DNA of 32,543 nucleotides from VBAS01 sp964444975 (GTDB lineage Bacteria; Bacteroidota; Bacteroidia; Chitinophagales; Chitinophagaceae), in assembly GCA_964444975.1 (NCBI GenBank), contig CAYUJD010000039.1, positions 1-32,543 of the forward strand. The letters are read 5' to 3'. This document shows, one piece after another, positions 1 to 7,548 of this stretch. Position numbers and translations under genes: made by a program. The notes under the pieces were generated by a model that was not told where the DNA came from, ran no database searches, and saw only the letters and a program-made list of their open reading frames with translations. The stretch's first letter is position 1; each line of letters opens with the position of its first letter.

Positions 1-276
1 CCCAAAGTAAGCTGGCGAAACAAATATGAAGGCGGCAACCCCGACAACGGCCCGAAATTTTTCCTGTCCACATCGCTGCTGGTGATGTTTACCGACCAGT
101 ATCATCTCAATAATTTTATTCACCGCAGTGCGCTGATGTCGGCGCTGGTAATAAAAATAGGGGAGGGGAAAAAACCATGGAAGCACTATGTGTATGACCT
201 GCTGTTTTATTCGGCCTGCTACCAGGCCGGGTTTTCGGCGCTGTACTACCCGTTTACCAGCAGGGATTACAAATAA
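1..276 (+). CDS. C-terminal part of an unknown protein (truncated by window edge)
   Basis: The frame is open from the first base to a TAA at 274-276, giving 91 residues with no start in the window. The segment has a hydrophilic lead (WRNKYEGG, then a Gly-Pro-Lys-Phe-Phe turn), a stretch resembling a membrane or buried helix (LSTSLLVMFTDQYHLNNFI), and a second hydrophobic, aromatic stretch near the end (YDLLFYSACYQAGFSALYY). This resembles small Bacteroidota membrane-associated proteins of unknown function, but I cannot name a family. An internal GTG at position 82 could be taken as a start, but the reading frame clearly continues upstream. It converges on the DUF4954 gene with 48 nt between the stops. 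Confidence 0.6.
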   Translation, partial: PKVSWRNKYEGGNPDNGPKFFLSTSLLVMFTDQYHLNNFIHRSALMSALVIKIGEGKKPWKHYVYDLLFYSACYQAGFSALYYPFTSRDYK

Positions 277-324
277 TCATTATCCTTGCAAGCCCTGCGA
301 AGCAAGCTTCCCGTTACTTTCGAA

Positions 325-2532
325 TCAGATTGAAAATCTTTTTACCAGTTCATTTGTTTTCTTCCGGTATTCTTTCATCCCGTCAATTTGTTTTTTAATA
401 AAACTGTTATCATCCAGCCTGCCGGTCACGGTTTCCATCTGTTTGCGGTTGTCGTACAGCATCCGGCGGAAGGGGTTCTGATAATCTTTTGCCCTTGATT
501 CATGAATGCCCTTTACCATCCACTCCCTTGTGGCCAGCGCCTGCTGAATGAGTTGTTTGAATTTTTTTTTGTCAAACGCCAGGGGGTTCAGCTGGCAAAT
601 TTCAAGCAAAGAAGCAAAAGCATGTTGAAATTTCTGTTCGTGATAAAGCCGGCTGCTGGTGAAATAAAACTCATGCACCGCATCCCAGCTTTTTATTTTA
701 CCTGAGTAAATATTATTTTTCAGTGTGCTGATAGCCGGTTCGGGAATCAGCTGTCCGCCCACATTCATCCACTGGTTTCTTCTTGCCCTGAATGGCAGGG
801 CTTCATAGAGTTTTTCCCAGCTGCCGATTTTATTTTTCCAAAGGTATTGCAGCAACTGGTTGACGCCGTAGTAAACAATCAGCTCTTTGAAAATGCTATA
901 TGCCTGCAGTACTTTCACCAGCACTACTTTACGATGGCTGTTTTCAAAACCATCAGCCGTTATTTCCAGCTTATCCACTACCGGGTCTTTTGTTTCAAGC
1001 AGTTTTTCACCGGCTGCAATGGCCTGCAGGTCATTCACTTTTTTCTTTTTTAGTAAAGCATAAGCCTGGCCGGTATATTTTTTCAGCAAATCCAGTGCGG
1101 CGAACACTTCGTTGATGCTGTCAGGCGCCAGGAAATCATACTCGATGAAGAGCGATTTATCCTGCCGTTTGTCTCTTGCTTCATATTTTTCTTCGTTGCG
1201 TGCCAGCGCATACATGTTGTACATAAACCAGTAGGCAGGCATTACCACCAGCTTGTCTTCACTCACATCATTGCTCACCAGCGAAAACGGAATGGGAATT
1301 TTCAGTTCGGCCGGGTAATCACCTTTTGCAAGGATGGTAAAGCTGGCAAACAGGGAATTATGTTTCAGGCTGACACAGAGGCCCGGCCAGAAACCGCGGC
1401 CTGCAAGCAGCTCGCCATCGGCGGCGCGGCTGTTGTGATTGGAGCCGATTGTGGCGCCGGCAGCCATATTACTTTGCCCCAGCAGCAGCGCCGCACACAA
1501 AAAAGAATTGTTGTGGTGCTGTTCGTGTGCAGGAAAGATGAGTGAGTTTAATACTTCGCAGCAGGAGATGGTGGAGTTGTACCCGAGATATGAATTGATA
1601 AGCCTAGCGCCGTACTTAAGCTGCGAATGATCGGACAGGATAAAGCGAACCGCTTTTACACCGTAAAAAATGCGGCAGCCGAAACCGATGATGCCATTTA
1701 CCAGCTCGCAGCCTTCGCCAATCTGGGTTTTGCCTTCGGTGCCGGAATTGATGGTGAGATTTTTCAGCTTGTTGGCGCCTTTGATGTAGGCATCGCTGCC
1801 AATCCATGCATCTTTGATGATACGGCAGTTTTTGATTACCGTTCTGTCGCCGATTTTGCCGTAATAACCTCTCTGCCTGTCAAAACGTTTTTCGGTGAAC
1901 TGCCTGAATCTTTTCATCAGCAGATCGTCGTCGGGGTAGCGGCTCCAGAGCCAGGCATCACCGGGCAGCATACCGTTGAAGGGCAGAATGCTGCGGCCTG
2001 CATTTTCGTTGCACACTTCGAGCCGGATGCGTACACTTTCCTTTTCTCCTTCTTTGATGATGCCGTTGCCGAATTTGGAATGGTCAGTCGTGGCCAGTTC
2101 ATTTACATTCACAATTATTACTTCGTTGCCAATAATGTAATGGCTCATGTAGTTTACATTATTCACCACTACATTGTCGCCGAAGTCGCAACTGATGATG
2201 GTGCTGTTGTAAAGCCCCACCTGCAGACGGACATCGTGGTATTCAAGAAAAAACGGTTCAAGCTTCCCGATTCTGTTTAGTCCGTAGAAGCAGCAGTTTT
2301 TAACCAGGTTGGGGTTAAAGGGGTCGGCAACCTGCAGTTTATTCCAGTCATCAGCCGTGTTGTTGTTTTGCTGAAGCAATTTGATTTCCGTCTTCGTCAG
2401 CTTGCGGTATATTATCCCGTTCCGGTTCTGGATATTGCGCAGGTAATATTCATCCATTCCTTCCGGGATAAATTCTTTTGAAACAAAATTATAGCCGAGT
2501 GAGCTGATGGGTTTTTTCTTTACGTCGGTCAT
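325..2532 (-). CDS. DUF4954 family protein (left-handed beta-helix, hexapeptide-like)
   Basis: This 735-residue protein matches my memory of the DUF4954 family of Bacteroidota and spirochaetes. Residues about 78-150 and 226-350 carry repeated short turns of the I-G-x-x-x-x-I kind (for example IGDRTVIKNC, DAWIGSDAYI, TQIGEGCELVNGIIG), which suggest a left-handed beta-helix like that of hexapeptide acyltransferases and the GlmU C-terminus. A motif N-H-N-S-R (residues 365-369) lies in GATIGSNHNSRAADGE and may be an active-site loop. The C-terminal third is helical. There is no signal peptide, so it is probably cytoplasmic. It starts 39 nt after the glmS stop on the same strand, so the two are probably co-transcribed, which suggests a link to amino-sugar metabolism. 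The reaction is unknown. Family assignment is fairly sure, function is not. Confidence 0.85.
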   Translation of the reverse strand: MTDVKKKPISSLGYNFVSKEFIPEGMDEYYLRNIQNRNGIIYRKLTKTEIKLLQQNNNTADDWNKLQVADPFNPNLVKNCCFYGLNRIGKLEPFFLEYHDVRLQVGLYNSTIISCDFGDNVVVNNVNYMSHYIIGNEVIIVNVNELATTDHSKFGNGIIKEGEKESVRIRLEVCNENAGRSILPFNGMLPGDAWLWSRYPDDDLLMKRFRQFTEKRFDRQRGYYGKIGDRTVIKNCRIIKDAWIGSDAYIKGANKLKNLTINSGTEGKTQIGEGCELVNGIIGFGCRIFYGVKAVRFILSDHSQLKYGARLINSYLGYNSTISCCEVLNSLIFPAHEQHHNNSFLCAALLLGQSNMAAGATIGSNHNSRAADGELLAGRGFWPGLCVSLKHNSLFASFTILAKGDYPAELKIPIPFSLVSNDVSEDKLVVMPAYWFMYNMYALARNEEKYEARDKRQDKSLFIEYDFLAPDSINEVFAALDLLKKYTGQAYALLKKKKVNDLQAIAAGEKLLETKDPVVDKLEITADGFENSHRKVVLVKVLQAYSIFKELIVYYGVNQLLQYLWKNKIGSWEKLYEALPFRARRNQWMNVGGQLIPEPAISTLKNNIYSGKIKSWDAVHEFYFTSSRLYHEQKFQHAFASLLEICQLNPLAFDKKKFKQLIQQALATREWMVKGIHESRAKDYQNPFRRMLYDNRKQMETVTGRLDDNSFIKKQIDGMKEYRKKTNELVKRFSI

Positions 2533-2552
2533 GTTTTGAATTTCAGATTTCC

Positions 2553-2571
2553 GATAACCAGTGACTGGTAA
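2553..2571. repeat. Short imperfect palindrome between glmS and the DUF4954 gene
   Basis: CCAGT-G-ACTGG (2558-2568) is a perfect 5-bp inverted repeat, extended imperfectly on both sides by GATAA and GTAAC. It fills most of the 39-nt gap between the two co-directional genes. It has no T-run, so it is not an obvious terminator; it may be one of the short dispersed repeats seen elsewhere in this window. Confidence 0.35.
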
Positions 2572-4407
2572 CTATTCAACGGTAACTGATTTTGCCAGGT
2601 TCCTCGGCTTATCCACATCATAGCCTTTCATTACCCCGATATAGTAGGCAAGCAACTGAAGCGGTACTACGCTCAGCATAGGCGCCACTATTTCGTCGGC
2701 GGATGGCACACACATTACCACTTCAGAAAGCGAGACAGAAAGTTCATCCCCTTCGGTAATTACTGACACCACTCTTCCTTTCCTGGCTTTTATCTCCTGC
2801 ATATTGCTCACCACTTTTTCGTGGTAGCTGTCTTTGGTTGCAACAAAAACTACAGGCAGCTTATCATCCACCAGTGCAATCGGGCCGTGTTTCATTTCGG
2901 CTGCGGGATAACCTTCGGCATGGATGTAGGAAATTTCTTTCAGCTTCAATGCACCTTCCAGCGCCACCGGAAAATTATAACCGCGGCCGAGATACAGGAA
3001 ATCGGTGGCGTCTTTATATTTCTCAGCATGTTCTTTTATATGGTTTTCATTTTTCAATATCTCCCGGATTTTTTCCGGTATCTCGTGCAGTTCATTCAGC
3101 AGGTGCATGTAGCGTTCTTCATCAATCGTGCCTTTTTGTTTTGCAATTTTCAATGCAATCATGGTAAGCACTGCAAGCTGTGCTGTAAATGCTTTGGTGC
3201 TGGCCACGCCGATTTCGGGCCCCGCATGCGTGTAGGCCCCGGCATGCGATGTGCGGGCAATGGATGAGCCCACAACATTTACAACACCGAAAATAAATGC
3301 GCTCTGTTGTTTTGCTTTTTCAATGGCAACAAGTGTGTCCGCTGTTTCGCCGCTTTGTGAAATGGCGATGATGACATCGCCGGGGCGAACCACAGGGTTT
3401 CGGTAGCGGAATTCAGAAGCATATTCCACTTCCACTGGTATGCGGCAGAGCTCTTCAAAAATGTATTCGGCTACCAGGCCTGCATGCCAGCTGGTGCCGC
3501 AGGCAATGATGATGATGCGGTTTGCATTCACCAGCTTGTCCATATTATTTTCCACGCCTGCCATGGTGATGGTTCCCTTTTCAGCATCAAGGCGGCCGCG
3601 CAGGCAATCGAATACTGTATCGGGCTGTTCATTGATTTCTTTCAGCATGAAATGCTCGTAACCTCCTTTTTCAATTGCCGCCAGTTCGATGTCAAGCTTC
3701 TGAACAAAGGGGGTTATTTTTTCATTGCCGAGATTTTTAAGGATGAGTTCATCGGGCTTTACAATAGCGAGTTCATAGTCGTTCACATACACCACTTCTT
3801 TAGTGTACTCGAGCATGGGCGAAGCATCGGAGCCAAGAAAATGTTCACCTTTTCCGATGCCAATTACCAGCGGGCTTCCTTTGCGGGCAGCAATGATGGT
3901 TTCGGGGTCATCCTCATCAATCAGCAGAATAACATAAGCACCAACCACCCTCTTGAGTGCAATGCGGATGGCTTCTTCCAGGTCGCAGTCGTTGCTCTTT
4001 TTTATTTCTTCAATAAAATTCAGCAACACTTCGGTGTCGGTATCGCTTTGGAAAGTATAACCCTTTGAAACAAGCTCCTGCTTCAGTAGTGCATAGTTTT
4101 CAATAATGCCGTTGTGAATCATGGCCAGTTTACCGCTGGCCGACACATGCGGATGGGCATTGCGGTCGCTGGGCTCACCGTGAGTGGCCCAACGGGTATG
4201 ACCGATGCCGGTGTGTGCATGCAGGTTTCTTCCTACTAATAAATCAGCCAATTCAGCTACTTTACCCTTCTTTTTATAAACTTTAAGTCCATTGTTGAGC
4301 AGCGCCACGCCGGTACTGTCGTAGCCCCGGTATTCGAGCCGCTGAAGACCCTTGATGATGATGGGATAAGCTTGCTTAGGGCCGGTGTAACCAACTATGC
4401 CGCACAT
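2572..4407 (-). CDS. glmS: Glutamine-fructose-6-phosphate aminotransferase (isomerizing)
   Basis: GlmS makes glucosamine-6-phosphate from fructose-6-phosphate and glutamine, the entry step to UDP-GlcNAc for peptidoglycan and LPS. The 611-residue length is normal. The protein starts MCGIVGYTG, placing the glutaminase nucleophile Cys2 next to the processed Met. The N-terminal amidotransferase half has RLEYRGYDS, GIGHTRWATHG and HNGIIENY. Two sugar isomerase (SIS) domains follow: ACGTSWHAG, SQSGETADT and STKAFTAQ in the first, GRGYNFPVALEGALKLKE and HAEGYPAAEMKHGP in the second. It ends in KSVTVE, as expected for the C-terminal tail that closes the active site. It is divergent from a small membrane-protein gene, with 223 nt between the starts; I see no glmS ribozyme or clear -7 box in that gap. 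Identification is firm. Confidence 0.98.
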   Translation of the reverse strand: MCGIVGYTGPKQAYPIIIKGLQRLEYRGYDSTGVALLNNGLKVYKKKGKVAELADLLVGRNLHAHTGIGHTRWATHGEPSDRNAHPHVSASGKLAMIHNGIIENYALLKQELVSKGYTFQSDTDTEVLLNFIEEIKKSNDCDLEEAIRIALKRVVGAYVILLIDEDDPETIIAARKGSPLVIGIGKGEHFLGSDASPMLEYTKEVVYVNDYELAIVKPDELILKNLGNEKITPFVQKLDIELAAIEKGGYEHFMLKEINEQPDTVFDCLRGRLDAEKGTITMAGVENNMDKLVNANRIIIIACGTSWHAGLVAEYIFEELCRIPVEVEYASEFRYRNPVVRPGDVIIAISQSGETADTLVAIEKAKQQSAFIFGVVNVVGSSIARTSHAGAYTHAGPEIGVASTKAFTAQLAVLTMIALKIAKQKGTIDEERYMHLLNELHEIPEKIREILKNENHIKEHAEKYKDATDFLYLGRGYNFPVALEGALKLKEISYIHAEGYPAAEMKHGPIALVDDKLPVVFVATKDSYHEKVVSNMQEIKARKGRVVSVITEGDELSVSLSEVVMCVPSADEIVAPMLSVVPLQLLAYYIGVMKGYDVDKPRNLAKSVTVE

Positions 4408-4630
4408 AAGATTTTGGGTTAATATTGTTTGGTTATTGGATTTAATGCAATCGGTTGATTGCCTGCAGGCGAAATTCTATAAAATAATGCAGATGGCAAA
4501 ACCCCGATAGCGCTGATTTACAGTTCACTCGGCCTGATGAGAGGCAGATGTGTAAAATAATTATACCCGTTAGTTTTAATTATTCCTATCTTTTATTGTT
4601 TATTTTTTTCTTTCACCAAAACCAAAAATT

Positions 4631-5056
4631 ATGAACACGAACAAATTTCTGATTGGCGGTATCATAGCTGGTATCGCTTATTTTTTATTGGGATGGTTGG
4701 TGTGGGGAATGCTGCTGATGAGTTTTATGGAACAAAACTTGGGATCGGCTACCGGGGTGATGAAAGCAGAAGATGCGATGGATTGGAAGTTTTTGATCAT
4801 CGGCAATCTACTTAGCGGTTTCGCACTGTCTTATATTTTAAATAAGGCAGGAGCTAAAGGTATGGCTGCTGGTGCCACTATTGGTGCTGTAGCCAGCCTC
4901 TTTATTTCTGCTGGTTTTGATTTTACAATGCTTGGAACAACCAACATCACGACACTGAACGGTGCATTGGTTGATATAGCAGCCAGCACAGTTGTTGGCG
5001 CTGTTGTAGGAGGCATCGTGGGTGCATATCTTGGTATGGGAAATAAATCTTCTTAG
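4631..5056 (+). CDS. Small integral membrane protein
   Basis: This is a 141-residue protein with about four membrane segments: GGIIAGIAYFLLGWLVWGML, WKFLIIGNLLSGFALSYIL, an Ala/Gly-rich stretch around AGATIGAVASLFISAG, and a final glycine-zipper-like helix (STVVGAVVGGIVGAYLGMG). The first segment with its GWLVWG turn resembles small Bacteroidota membrane proteins of the DUF1761 type, but I am not certain of that family. It has no catalytic motif. The start is the ATG following an A-rich leader, as usual for genes in this phylum. A strong hairpin terminator follows, so it appears to be a single-gene unit. Function unknown. Confidence 0.8.
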   Translation: MNTNKFLIGGIIAGIAYFLLGWLVWGMLLMSFMEQNLGSATGVMKAEDAMDWKFLIIGNLLSGFALSYILNKAGAKGMAAGATIGAVASLFISAGFDFTMLGTTNITTLNGALVDIAASTVVGAVVGGIVGAYLGMGNKSS

Positions 5057-5084
5057 ATTTATCGGCTCTGATAAATATTATTCA

Positions 5085-5117
5085 GGGTGATGAGCTCTCA
5101 TCACCCTTTATTTTTTT
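5085..5117 (+). terminator. Rho-independent terminator after the small membrane-protein gene
   Basis: A perfect 9-bp stem (GGGTGATGA, loop GCTC, TCATCACCC) at 5085-5106 is followed by TTTATTTTTTT. It lies 28 nt beyond the plus-strand stop codon. The reverse direction lacks a good T-run, so it mainly serves the plus strand, although the mgtE gene also ends here. Confidence 0.85.
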
Positions 5118-6501
5118 ACAGGAGAACACCTTTTAATAAAAGAAAAGCAGTGCCAAAATAAATCAGTAACCCGGTTACATCTACCAGCGTTGCAATGAAA
5201 GGAGTGGAAGAAGCGGCCGGGTCGGCGCCGAGGCGTTTTAAAAGCAGCGGCAGCATGGAGCCCATGATGGTTCCCCACATCACAACGCCAATGACTGCAG
5301 TACCGATTGCAAACCCTATCCTGATAAAATGTTCGCCAAACAAACCGAAGATTTCATAGCCGCCAAAGATGATGAAGAACCCGATGATGCCAAGGGTTGT
5401 TCCCATCATCAGTCCCGATAAAATTTCTCTGCGTGCAATACGCCACCAGTCTGCCAGGGTTACTTCGCCCAATGCCATGGCCTGGATGATGAGTGTGGCA
5501 GCCTGCGAGCCGCTGTTGCCGCCACTGGAAATAATCAATGGAATGAAAGTGGAAAGCACCAGCACCTGCTCCAGCGTTTTCTGAAAGCTCGACATGGCGG
5601 CAATGGTGAAGGTTTCGCCGATAAATAGAATCAGCAGCCAGAAAATTCTTTTTTTATAAAGTTTGTAAAGCGGCACTTCCAGGTAAGGCTGCTCCAGCGC
5701 TTCGGTACCGCCCATCTTCTGCATGTCTTCGCTGAATTCCTCTTCGGCCACCCACAATATGTCATCAATGGTTACAATCCCTAACAATTTATTGCTCTGG
5801 CTCACTACGGGCAAAGCCACCCGGTTTTCCATTTTAAACACTTCGCTTGCTTTTTCCTGGTCATCGTAAGCATTCAGCGAAATCACCCGGTAGTCCATCA
5901 GGTCCGAAACTTTTTTTTCGGGCGGGCTTAAAATAAAATCGCGGATGCGGATATCGTCGAGCAGTTCGCCGTTTTCATTAATGACATAAATCACGTTGAT
6001 GGTTTCGCTGTCTTTACCGTGCTTGCGGATGGTGGCAAACACTTCTTCCACGCTGTTGTGCGGGTATACATACACATAGTCGGGCGTCATTAGCCGGCCG
6101 ATGCTGTCTTCCGGGTAACCCAGCAGCGAGAGGGTTGTTTTTCTTTCTTCCGGCTCCAGCAGTTTTATCAGTTCACGCACCGCATTGCTGGGCAATTCCT
6201 CCAAAAAATCGGTACGGTCGTCAGGTGAAAGCGTATTCAGCAGCTCTGCAGTTTTAAAAGGAGGCAGTTCACGGATAATTTGTTTTTGCGCCGAGAGGTC
6301 AAGTATTTTGAACACACTGGCAGCCCTGTGGGTGCTCATGTGGGTAATGATATAAGATTCCTGTTCGGGAAACTCATTTATCAGTTCAGCTACGTCGGTG
6401 ATGTTTTGATGATCGAGAAACCGGCGGGCTGCTTCTTCATTTCCGCTTTCGAGCAGGTACGCCAGGTGTTGTTTGATATTTCCGCTTAAAATTTCGGTCA
6501 T
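5116..6501 (-). CDS. mgtE: Magnesium transporter MgtE
   Basis: MgtE is a Mg2+-selective channel of the inner membrane, gated by its cytoplasmic domains. The 461-residue protein starts MTEILSGNIK. It has the N-terminal superhelical domain (with RELPPFKTAELLNTLSPDDR), a pair of CBS domains (from about LMTPDYVYVYPHNSVEEVF to VSQSNKLLGIVTIDDILWV), the connecting plug helix, and a five-helix membrane domain. The pore signature GGNSGSQAATLIIQAMALGE is present, as is the acidic residue of the last helix in TLVDVTGLLIYFG. The frame stays open 102 codons upstream of this ATG, but that extension overlaps the opposite-strand SET gene, lacks MgtE features and lies upstream of the -7 box, so I chose the ATG at 6501. 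No Mg2+ riboswitch is possible in the very short leader. Confidence 0.96.
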   Translation of the reverse strand: MTEILSGNIKQHLAYLLESGNEEAARRFLDHQNITDVAELINEFPEQESYIITHMSTHRAASVFKILDLSAQKQIIRELPPFKTAELLNTLSPDDRTDFLEELPSNAVRELIKLLEPEERKTTLSLLGYPEDSIGRLMTPDYVYVYPHNSVEEVFATIRKHGKDSETINVIYVINENGELLDDIRIRDFILSPPEKKVSDLMDYRVISLNAYDDQEKASEVFKMENRVALPVVSQSNKLLGIVTIDDILWVAEEEFSEDMQKMGGTEALEQPYLEVPLYKLYKKRIFWLLILFIGETFTIAAMSSFQKTLEQVLVLSTFIPLIISSGGNSGSQAATLIIQAMALGEVTLADWWRIARREILSGLMMGTTLGIIGFFIIFGGYEIFGLFGEHFIRIGFAIGTAVIGVVMWGTIMGSMLPLLLKRLGADPAASSTPFIATLVDVTGLLIYFGTAFLLLKGVLL

Positions 6502-6514
6502 GACTTTTCGGGCC

Positions 6515-6523
6515 GCAAAATTA
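6515..6523 (-). promoter_or_regulatory. -7 promoter box for mgtE
   Basis: On the minus strand the sequence reads TAATTTTGC, an exact match to the Bacteroidota -7 consensus TAnnTTTGC, ending 13 nt before the mgtE ATG. No TTTG box stands out at the canonical spacing upstream. Confidence 0.6.
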
Positions 6524-6549
6524 AGCTTATGAAGGCAAAAGGAGTTTGA

Positions 6550-6557
6550 TATTTTTG
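6550..6557 (+). promoter_or_regulatory. -7 promoter box for the SET-domain gene
   Basis: TATTTTTG fits TAnnTTTG and ends 6 nt before the ATG at 6564, so transcription would start almost at the start codon. It faces away from the mgtE box 26 nt away, making a compact divergent promoter region. Confidence 0.5.
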
Positions 6558-6563
6558 TTCTTG

Positions 6564-6947
6564 ATGATTCAACCAGCTTTGTATATCGGCCACAGCACGG
6601 AAAGAGGCCGGGGTGTTTATACTCGGGAAAGAATAGCGGCCGCAACAATAGTTGAAATATCACCTGTGATTGTAATGAGCGCCGAAGAAAGAAAGCTGCT
6701 CGACCGCACCCGGCTGCATGATTACATTTTTGAGTGGGGCCATCAAAAAGACAAGTGTTGCATGGCCTTAGGTTATGTGGCTGTGTACAATCATTCTTAC
6801 ACAGCAAATTGTGAATACGAGATGGATTTTGAAAACAACCAGATCCGGATAAAAACCATCCGACCGGTGGAAGCCGGCGAAGAGCTTTTAATAAATTATA
6901 ATGGTGACTGGAATGACAACAAACCGATTTGGTTTGATGTAAAATAA
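6564..6947 (+). CDS. Small SET-domain protein (putative lysine methyltransferase)
   Basis: This is a 127-residue protein starting MIQPALYIG. SET domains transfer a methyl group from S-adenosylmethionine to lysine side chains. The visible landmarks are the N-terminal GRGVYTRERI strand, the NHS motif within VYNHSYTANCEY, and the C-terminal GEELLINYNGDW, corresponding to the ELxxxY signature. The protein is almost nothing but the SET core, with no pre-SET, post-SET or targeting domain, so its substrate cannot be guessed. A TTG at 6546 would add six residues, but it lies at the promoter box, so I prefer the ATG at 6564. It is divergent from mgtE and ends at a shared bidirectional terminator. Confidence 0.88.
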   Translation: MIQPALYIGHSTERGRGVYTRERIAAATIVEISPVIVMSAEERKLLDRTRLHDYIFEWGHQKDKCCMALGYVAVYNHSYTANCEYEMDFENNQIRIKTIRPVEAGEELLINYNGDWNDNKPIWFDVK

Positions 6948-6969
6948 AAGGCCCCGGTTCGGGGCTTTT
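6946..6969. terminator. Bidirectional terminator between the SET and CHRD genes
   Basis: AAAA-G-GCCCCG-GTT-CGGGGC-TTTT forms a 6-bp GC stem flanked by an A-run and a T-run, so it can end transcription from both converging genes. It starts inside the SET stop codon and lies 15 nt from the CHRD gene's stop. Confidence 0.85.
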
Positions 6970-6983
6970 ATCTTCATTTAAAT

Positions 6984-7454
6984 TTATTGTCTTGTAAGAA
7001 TCAGCTGGCCTCTTATTTCTCCGCCCGGTCTTGCAGGGGTATGAATATTTACATAATACCGGCCGGCGAGCAAGTGTTCTTCAAGCAGTTTAACGCCATC
7101 AAAATACAGGGTGCCGGAATAGCTTCCGGAAGTGGCGGCCGGGAATCCCGAGAATGACTGTAATACGTTGGCATTATAACCGGCTTCAGCTGTGCCATGA
7201 ATATGGGCTGCAGCCGCATTACCTGACAGGCCGCTGAATGCTACGGAATAGGTTAGAATTCTTGAAAGCTTATTGTAACTGGCATTGATGGTGCCGGTGG
7301 CGCTGGTTGCAACAGCCGGTACTTCCTGTGCCCCGCTCATAGGCAAAGAATTGCCGAGGTATAAATTTTCATTGAAAATATCATCGGCATCGCAGGCCGG
7401 GAAAATGAATAATGCAGCAATAAAAGATAAAGCAGTTAGTTTTGTGAATTTCAT
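6984..7454 (-). CDS. CHRD-domain lipoprotein
   Basis: The 156-residue precursor starts MKFTKLTALSFIAALFIFPACDAD. The FPAC segment is a plausible lipobox, so the mature protein would be a lipid-anchored envelope protein beginning at Cys21. The rest is one CHRD domain (named after chordin), with the family landmarks SGAQEVPAV near the start, AAAHIHGTAEAG in the middle and YYVNIHTPARPGGEIRGQL at the end. The two conserved His-containing strands (HIHG and NIHT) are present. The molecular role of bacterial CHRD domains is not known. The frame continues 23 codons upstream of this ATG, but only this start gives a signal peptide. It lies 94 nt downstream of mutS on the same strand and may share its transcript. 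Confidence 0.88.
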   Translation of the reverse strand: MKFTKLTALSFIAALFIFPACDADDIFNENLYLGNSLPMSGAQEVPAVATSATGTINASYNKLSRILTYSVAFSGLSGNAAAAHIHGTAEAGYNANVLQSFSGFPAATSGSYSGTLYFDGVKLLEEHLLAGRYYVNIHTPARPGGEIRGQLILTRQ

Positions 7455-7548
7455 ACCGTAGTATTTGTTATAAAAATAAGAAGATTTTGGTATTGGCAAA
7501 AAGCCTGCTGGCGTTTTGGACAAATCGGGCCCGGCATGTGGAAAACTG

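Noticed and set aside
1627..2280. 217-codon plus-strand open frame opposite the DUF4954 gene
   Set aside because: It lies wholly within a well-supported gene on the other strand, has no family resemblance or promoter, and its length fits antisense shadowing of a codon-biased gene.
4408..4630. glmS ribozyme or other structured leader in the glmS upstream gap
   Set aside because: No ribozyme-like pairing or conserved core was recognised, and the ribozyme is known mainly from Firmicutes and relatives.
6502..6563. Magnesium riboswitch upstream of mgtE
   Set aside because: The likely leader is only about ten to twenty bases, far too short for a known Mg2+ riboswitch.
6502..6807. N-terminal extension of MgtE by 102 codons
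   Set aside because: The extension is unlike any MgtE, overlaps the SET gene on the opposite strand, and lies upstream of the -7 box.
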